Source: an uncultured Bacteroidia bacterium (GTDB lineage: Bacteria; Bacteroidota; Bacteroidia; Bacteroidales; UBA932). Taken from it: 64,000 nucleotides of DNA. Made by a program: the position numbers and the translations under genes. Below are positions 59,832-64,000 of this stretch, one piece after another. The notes beneath the pieces are model-generated. The model worked only from the letters and a program-made list of their open reading frames with translations, did no database searches and was not told the DNA's origin. The stretch is taken from contig CADBYT010000002.1 of NCBI GenBank assembly GCA_902798975.1, positions 1-64,000 on the forward strand, written 5' to 3'. Each line of letters opens with the position of its first letter. Positions within the stretch are counted from its first letter, which is position 1.

Positions 59832-60446
59832 ATGGCAATAAAGTTCCAATATAACAAGACCTCTCTGACGTCGCTTGGCAAACAGCTCAAGGTTCGCCAG
59901 AACGCCCTCCCGACCCTCAAGAACAAGGAGTCGGCGCTGCGTTCGAGCGTACAGGAAGCCAAAGCGGAATCCGAGCGCCTGGCCGCCGAACTTGAAGCCT
60001 CCCTTCAGCGCTACGACTACCTCGCGGCGCTCTGGAACGAATTCGATCCCGGACTGATCCGCATCGTGGACGTGGACCTGGGCATCACCAAGGTCGCGGG
60101 CGTCAAGACGCCCCGCGTGGACAATATCCAGTTTGAAGTCCAGCCGATCAACGTCTTCGTCAAACCGGCCTGGTTCGCCGACGGCGTCGAGATCCTCAAG
60201 GAACTCTCCCGCCTGGGCATCGAGTCCGAGATCTTCGAGCAGCGCCGGCAGATTCTGGAATACAACCGCAAGAAGACCACCCAGAAGGTGAACCTCTACG
60301 AGAAAGTCCAGATTCCAGGCTACAAGGAGGCCATACGCAAGATCAAGCGCTACATGGAGGACGAGGAGAACCTCTCCAAGGCTTCCTCCAAGATTGTCAA
60401 GACCCGTCACGCGGAAGAAGAGGAACAGGAGGCCTCCGCCCTATGA
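59832..60446 (+). CDS. atpD: V-type ATP synthase central-stalk subunit D
   Basis: 204 residues. Long helices at both ends (ALPTLKNKESALRSSVQEAK and YKEAIRKIKRYMEDEENLSK) form the antiparallel coiled-coil rotor shaft; the middle is a short globular region. It begins after the REP-like element and overlaps subunit I by 4 bp. No F subunit gene, its usual stalk partner, is visible in the operon. Confidence 0.93.
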   Translation: MAIKFQYNKTSLTSLGKQLKVRQNALPTLKNKESALRSSVQEAKAESERLAAELEASLQRYDYLAALWNEFDPGLIRIVDVDLGITKVAGVKTPRVDNIQFEVQPINVFVKPAWFADGVEILKELSRLGIESEIFEQRRQILEYNRKKTTQKVNLYEKVQIPGYKEAIRKIKRYMEDEENLSKASSKIVKTRHAEEEEQEASAL

Positions 60447-62233
60447 TTGACCGGATGACGAAATATTCCTTCATTCTCCTGAACGGAGAGGAAGGTGCGC
60501 TGCTGGACCAGCTCCAGCAGCTGGGGCTGGTGGACATCACCCGCAGCGAGAAAGCCGTGGATGAGGAATCCTCCAAGCTGTCCGGAGAAGTCGACCTCAT
60601 CCAGGGTCTCATCCAGGGCATCAAGGGCATCTCCCTGCCGGAAGACACGAAACCCCTCACCTACCCCGAAGAGGATCTCGTGCGCCTCGTCGGCGGCACC
60701 CTCATGCACTACGCCGACATCCAGGCAAAAGTCGCCGCCCTCAGCAAGGAGGAATCCGCCATGGAGCACTGGGGACATTTCGATCCCGACGTGCTCAGGA
60801 AGCTCTCCGAAGCAGGCGTTCCCGTGCATTTCCATACCCTGCCCGCCAAGCAGTTCAAGCAGGAATGGCAGGAGGAATATGCCCTGGACGTCATTTCCCG
60901 CGACAAGGACCATCTATACTTCGTGGTGGCGGGGGCAGACGGACTGCCCGGCGAAGTTACCGCCCCGCAACGCGATGCCGCTGCGGTGAATGCCGATTTG
61001 CAGAAAGCGCTTCAGGCACAAGCCACCCTGCAGGGCATCATCGCCGCCATCAAGGAGCGGCTTCCCGAACTGGAAGCTAAGAAACGGAGCGCCTATGCCT
61101 CGCTGGACAGATATCTGGCAGGCCAGGCCGCCGTACCGGCTGCAGAAAACACCATCGTCACCCTGGTGGGCTATGCGCCTGCCGACTGCGATGCCACGGT
61201 GACCCGGGCGCTGGAAGATGCCGGCGTCTTCTATCTCCAGGAGGAGGCCAGCGTCGACGACCGGCCGCCGATCCGCTTCAAGAACAACAAGTTCGTCAAG
61301 ATGTTCGAGGTGCTGACCGACATGTACGGCCGCCCCGAATATGACGGTTTCGACCCGACGCCCTTCATCGCCGTGTTCTTCATGCTCTTCTTCGCCCTCT
61401 GCATGGGCGATATGGGCTACGGCCTGGTGCTGATCGTCGTCGGACTGCTGCTCCGGAAGGTGGAGAGTTTCAAGAGCCTCGCGCCGCTCGTCGTCACCCT
61501 CGGCGGGGCGACGGTGGTCGTGGGATTCTTCCTGCACACCTTCTTCTCCATCGATATTGCGCAATGGGAGTGCTTCGCGGGCATCCGCGGCATCTTCCTG
61601 CCGGACGAGATCGCCGGGTATGCCGGCGGCATGGTCCTGTCCCTCATCATCGGCGTGGTGCATCTCTGCCTCGCCATGATCATCAAGGCCATCAACGCGG
61701 TGCGGGTGCATGGTTTCGACGCTTCGCTCGGCACGCTCGGCTGGACGCTGCTCATCGTGGGCGGCGTGGTCGTGGGCGGCATTTCGCTGACCGGCGTGAT
61801 GAGTTCCGAGGTCACGAAGTGGGTTGTCATCGCCCTGGGCGTCATCTCCGCCATCGGCATCTTCCCGCTCAACAATCCCAAGCGGAACAAGCTTGCGAAC
61901 GTGGGTCTGGGCCTCTGGGACAGCTATCAGATGGTCACCGGCCTGCTGGGCGACGTGCTCAGCTACCTGCGTCTGTACGCGCTCGGCCTCGCCGGCAGCA
62001 TGCTTGGCATGGCGTTCAACGACATGGGCAATATGGTGCTCGGCGACGGTTCGAATCCCATCCTCTGGGTTTTCTTCATCCTGCTGGTCCTGATCGGGCA
62101 TACGCTCAATATTGCGATGTGCGCCCTCGGCGCCTTCGTCCACCCGCTGCGACTCAACTTCCTGGAGTTCTTCAAGAATTCCGGCTACGAGGCCGGCGGC
62201 CGCAAGTTCAACCCTTTGACTAATAATGAATAA
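60443..62233 (+). CDS. atpI: V-type ATP synthase membrane subunit I (a-subunit)
   Basis: 596 residues. N-terminal cytoplasmic region (about 1-300) with coiled-coil parts, then seven or eight membrane helices from about residue 308 (FIAVFFMLFFALCMGDMGYG) to the end. YLRLYALGLAGSMLGMAFNDM (about 509-529) contains the essential arginine and the lines typical of subunit a/I. It forms the ion half-channels against the K ring. It precedes subunit K by about 20 bp. Confidence 0.95.
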   Translation: MIDRMTKYSFILLNGEEGALLDQLQQLGLVDITRSEKAVDEESSKLSGEVDLIQGLIQGIKGISLPEDTKPLTYPEEDLVRLVGGTLMHYADIQAKVAALSKEESAMEHWGHFDPDVLRKLSEAGVPVHFHTLPAKQFKQEWQEEYALDVISRDKDHLYFVVAGADGLPGEVTAPQRDAAAVNADLQKALQAQATLQGIIAAIKERLPELEAKKRSAYASLDRYLAGQAAVPAAENTIVTLVGYAPADCDATVTRALEDAGVFYLQEEASVDDRPPIRFKNNKFVKMFEVLTDMYGRPEYDGFDPTPFIAVFFMLFFALCMGDMGYGLVLIVVGLLLRKVESFKSLAPLVVTLGGATVVVGFFLHTFFSIDIAQWECFAGIRGIFLPDEIAGYAGGMVLSLIIGVVHLCLAMIIKAINAVRVHGFDASLGTLGWTLLIVGGVVVGGISLTGVMSSEVTKWVVIALGVISAIGIFPLNNPKRNKLANVGLGLWDSYQMVTGLLGDVLSYLRLYALGLAGSMLGMAFNDMGNMVLGDGSNPILWVFFILLVLIGHTLNIAMCALGAFVHPLRLNFLEFFKNSGYEAGGRKFNPLTNNE

Positions 62234-62240
62234 ACAATAA

Positions 62241-62681
<441 letters not shown>

Positions 62682-62692
62682 CGCCCTACCAA

Positions 62693-63994
62693 TTAGATCA
62701 TTTTCACGACAGCAGCGTCCCAAGCGGGCGCTGTTGTCGTTATGTTTTCCGGGATGGCGGGAACGAGGGAGCGGAGCTCCTGCGGAAGGGAAAGGGTGAC
62801 GGTGGCGGGAGTGTCGGAGAAGTTGCAGACGACCAGCCAGGCTTCGTCGGCGCTGAAGCGGACGAAGGCAAAATGACGCTCCGGGTTATAGCCCGGGGCG
62901 TTTTCGTTGCAGTAGGTCAGGTCCCAGGTGCCGCCTTCGGCGAAAGCGGGACGTTTCGCGAATGCGAACAGTTCGCGGTAGCGGACGAGCAATTCCGCTT
63001 CGGCGGGTGCCAGCGCGGCGCCGCCGTGCAGGGAGCGGTAGAGTTCGCGCAGCTCGGGCGGGTCGCTCCAGTTGAAGATGGACGTTCGGCCATTGGCGCC
63101 TTCGATGCCGTCCTCCCCCACTTCCTGCCCGAAATAGAGCATGAACGGGGCTGTGTTCAGCAGCAGCGAGCAGGCCAGCGGCGCATAGCCCTTGCAGGCG
63201 TCACCCAGAAATTCGGGCGAACCGAGCCGCTGCTCGTCATGGTTTTCCAGGAAATTCAGCACGCGGGGCTGCAGGTCCCCGAGCCACTGCCAGTTCCAGG
63301 TGATGCCGCGCGCCGTCGCGCCGTGGCAGCAAACAGCCCGCAGGGTGTCGTACATGCCGGACTTGTCGTAGAGCAGGTCGAAGCCCACGTCGTCGAGGTA
63401 GCGGCGGTAATTCTCCTTCCGGTAGACCTCCGCCACGAAGAGCAGGTCCGGATAATCGGCCTTTACAGCCGAAATCAGGGCCTTCAAAGCTTCCGGGGGC
63501 ACCAGCTCCACCATATCGCAACGGAAGCCGTCAACACCGCGGGAAGCCCAAAAACGGAGGATTTCCAGCATTTCCGCCCGCGTGTCGGGCGAAGACCAGT
63601 CGTTTTTGCGCGTATCCGTCCAGTCGCCGTCGCACCAGTCATAGCGGCAGATGCGTCCCTGGTAATCCGGCGCTACGTGGTTGGGGATATAATCAATCAG
63701 GACCTTGAAACCGGCCGCATGGGTCCGCGCGAGGAGCGCGTCGAATTCTTCCATCCGGCGCTCCGGGTCGTCCGCAAGATAGGGATTGACATCCCGCCAG
63801 TCGGAGATGGCATAGGGCGATCCGGGGTTGCCCTTGACGAAGTCCTTGCCGGTGGCATGGCGCGGCACGCCGGTATACCATACGTAATCGACGCCCAGCG
63901 AATGCAGATGGTTGAAAGAAGCTTCGTCCCAATCGGAGAAGCGCCCTTTGCCCCACAGTCTGGGCAGGGTCTGGTAAATGATCTTCTTGGTCAT
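62693..63994 (-). CDS. GH13 alpha-amylase-family glycosidase
   Basis: 433 residues, complete. No signal peptide, so it probably acts on cytoplasmic alpha-glucans. GH13 motifs: DYIPNHVAPD (about 100-109, region I), GVDGFRCDMVELVP (about 154-167, nucleophile Asp), LLFVAEVYRKE (about 184-194, acid-base Glu) and FLENHDEQRLGS (about 245-256, transition-state Asp). A small all-beta C-terminal domain (about 350-433) follows. It converges on the V-ATPase operon. Confidence 0.93.
   Translation of the reverse strand: MTKKIIYQTLPRLWGKGRFSDWDEASFNHLHSLGVDYVWYTGVPRHATGKDFVKGNPGSPYAISDWRDVNPYLADDPERRMEEFDALLARTHAAGFKVLIDYIPNHVAPDYQGRICRYDWCDGDWTDTRKNDWSSPDTRAEMLEILRFWASRGVDGFRCDMVELVPPEALKALISAVKADYPDLLFVAEVYRKENYRRYLDDVGFDLLYDKSGMYDTLRAVCCHGATARGITWNWQWLGDLQPRVLNFLENHDEQRLGSPEFLGDACKGYAPLACSLLLNTAPFMLYFGQEVGEDGIEGANGRTSIFNWSDPPELRELYRSLHGGAALAPAEAELLVRYRELFAFAKRPAFAEGGTWDLTYCNENAPGYNPERHFAFVRFSADEAWLVVCNFSDTPATVTLSLPQELRSLVPAIPENITTTAPAWDAAVVKMI
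62706..62740 (+). terminator. Probable V-ATPase operon terminator inside the end of the GH13 gene
   Basis: Twelve-bp stem ACGACAGCAGCG / CGCTGTTGTCGT with one G:U pair, followed by TATGTTTTCC. It lies within the last codons of the convergent GH13 gene and 25 bp after the subunit K stop. Confidence 0.45.
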
Positions 63995-64000
63995 ATCAAA

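Overview
The window is about 60% GC chromosomal DNA from a member of the Bacteroidota, most likely an anaerobic gut-type Bacteroidales. The phylum call rests on several independent signs. Promoters are of the TAnnTTTG type, and AT-rich leaders replace Shine-Dalgarno sites. Phylum-typical families are present (GSCFA, DUF5686, DUF3810, DUF4301, head-GIN/DUF2807, DUF2764). There is a seven-gene V-type ATPase operon with DUF2764, and thiamine uptake is by a TonB receptor plus a PnuC-type permease. I see no insertion sequence, prophage, CRISPR array, rRNA or SusC/SusD pair. One tRNA gene (Pro, anticodon AGG) is present.

Layout. 1-6320: ABC/adaptor/TolC efflux operon (permease cut by the window edge) with its NtrB/NtrC-like pair, all on the minus strand. 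6352-9504: TPP riboswitch, TonB receptor and PnuT-like permease. 9528-10589: GH3. 10572-17078: tight six-gene minus-strand operon encoding a RelA-type alarmone synthetase, a separate SpoT-type HD hydrolase, a kinase-like phosphotransferase, a K+/H+ antiporter, an RsbU-RsbW-like fusion and a STAS antagonist. 17176-22118: divergent five-gene operon for a heterodisulfide-reductase-like, membrane-anchored Fe-S/flavin complex. 22298-27410: secreted proteins, DUF3810, GH43 and GH8. 27577-33506: Zn/Cd P-type ATPase, DUF5686 protein, barrel protein and a short CDF transporter. 33666-40982: AraC regulator, Ffh, 5'-nucleotidase, GSCFA, and a YtrA-type ABC operon with a head-GIN protein. 41101-47827: secreted protein, YebC, TPR protein, RecF, DciA-like protein, PdxB, DUF4301 and a lipoprotein. 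47983-49888: tRNA-Pro followed by a repeat-rich island with one orphan lipoprotein gene. 49889-51721: LMW phosphatase, nitroreductase and SBF transporter. 51786-55348: Na+-pumping methylmalonyl-CoA decarboxylase. 55484-62681: V-type ATPase. 62693-63994: GH13.

How the parts work together. The decarboxylase and the V-type ATPase sit back to back and look like a sodium circuit: decarboxylation exports Na+, and the rotary enzyme has a K subunit with Na+-site-like residues. The Hdr-like complex would pass electrons between soluble thiol or Fe-S partners and the membrane. The divergent alarmone/partner-switch operon is the best candidate for an undescribed regulatory system.

Non-coding signals of note are short palindromic elements inserted in frame inside proteins (TolC, the NtrC-like regulator, the biotin carrier), GTCGAA direct repeats at exactly 21-bp steps upstream of two secreted-protein genes, promoter boxes 5-9 nt before start codons implying leaderless mRNAs, and paired hairpin units at 49610-49780. 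All function calls come from reading motifs by eye; no search was run.
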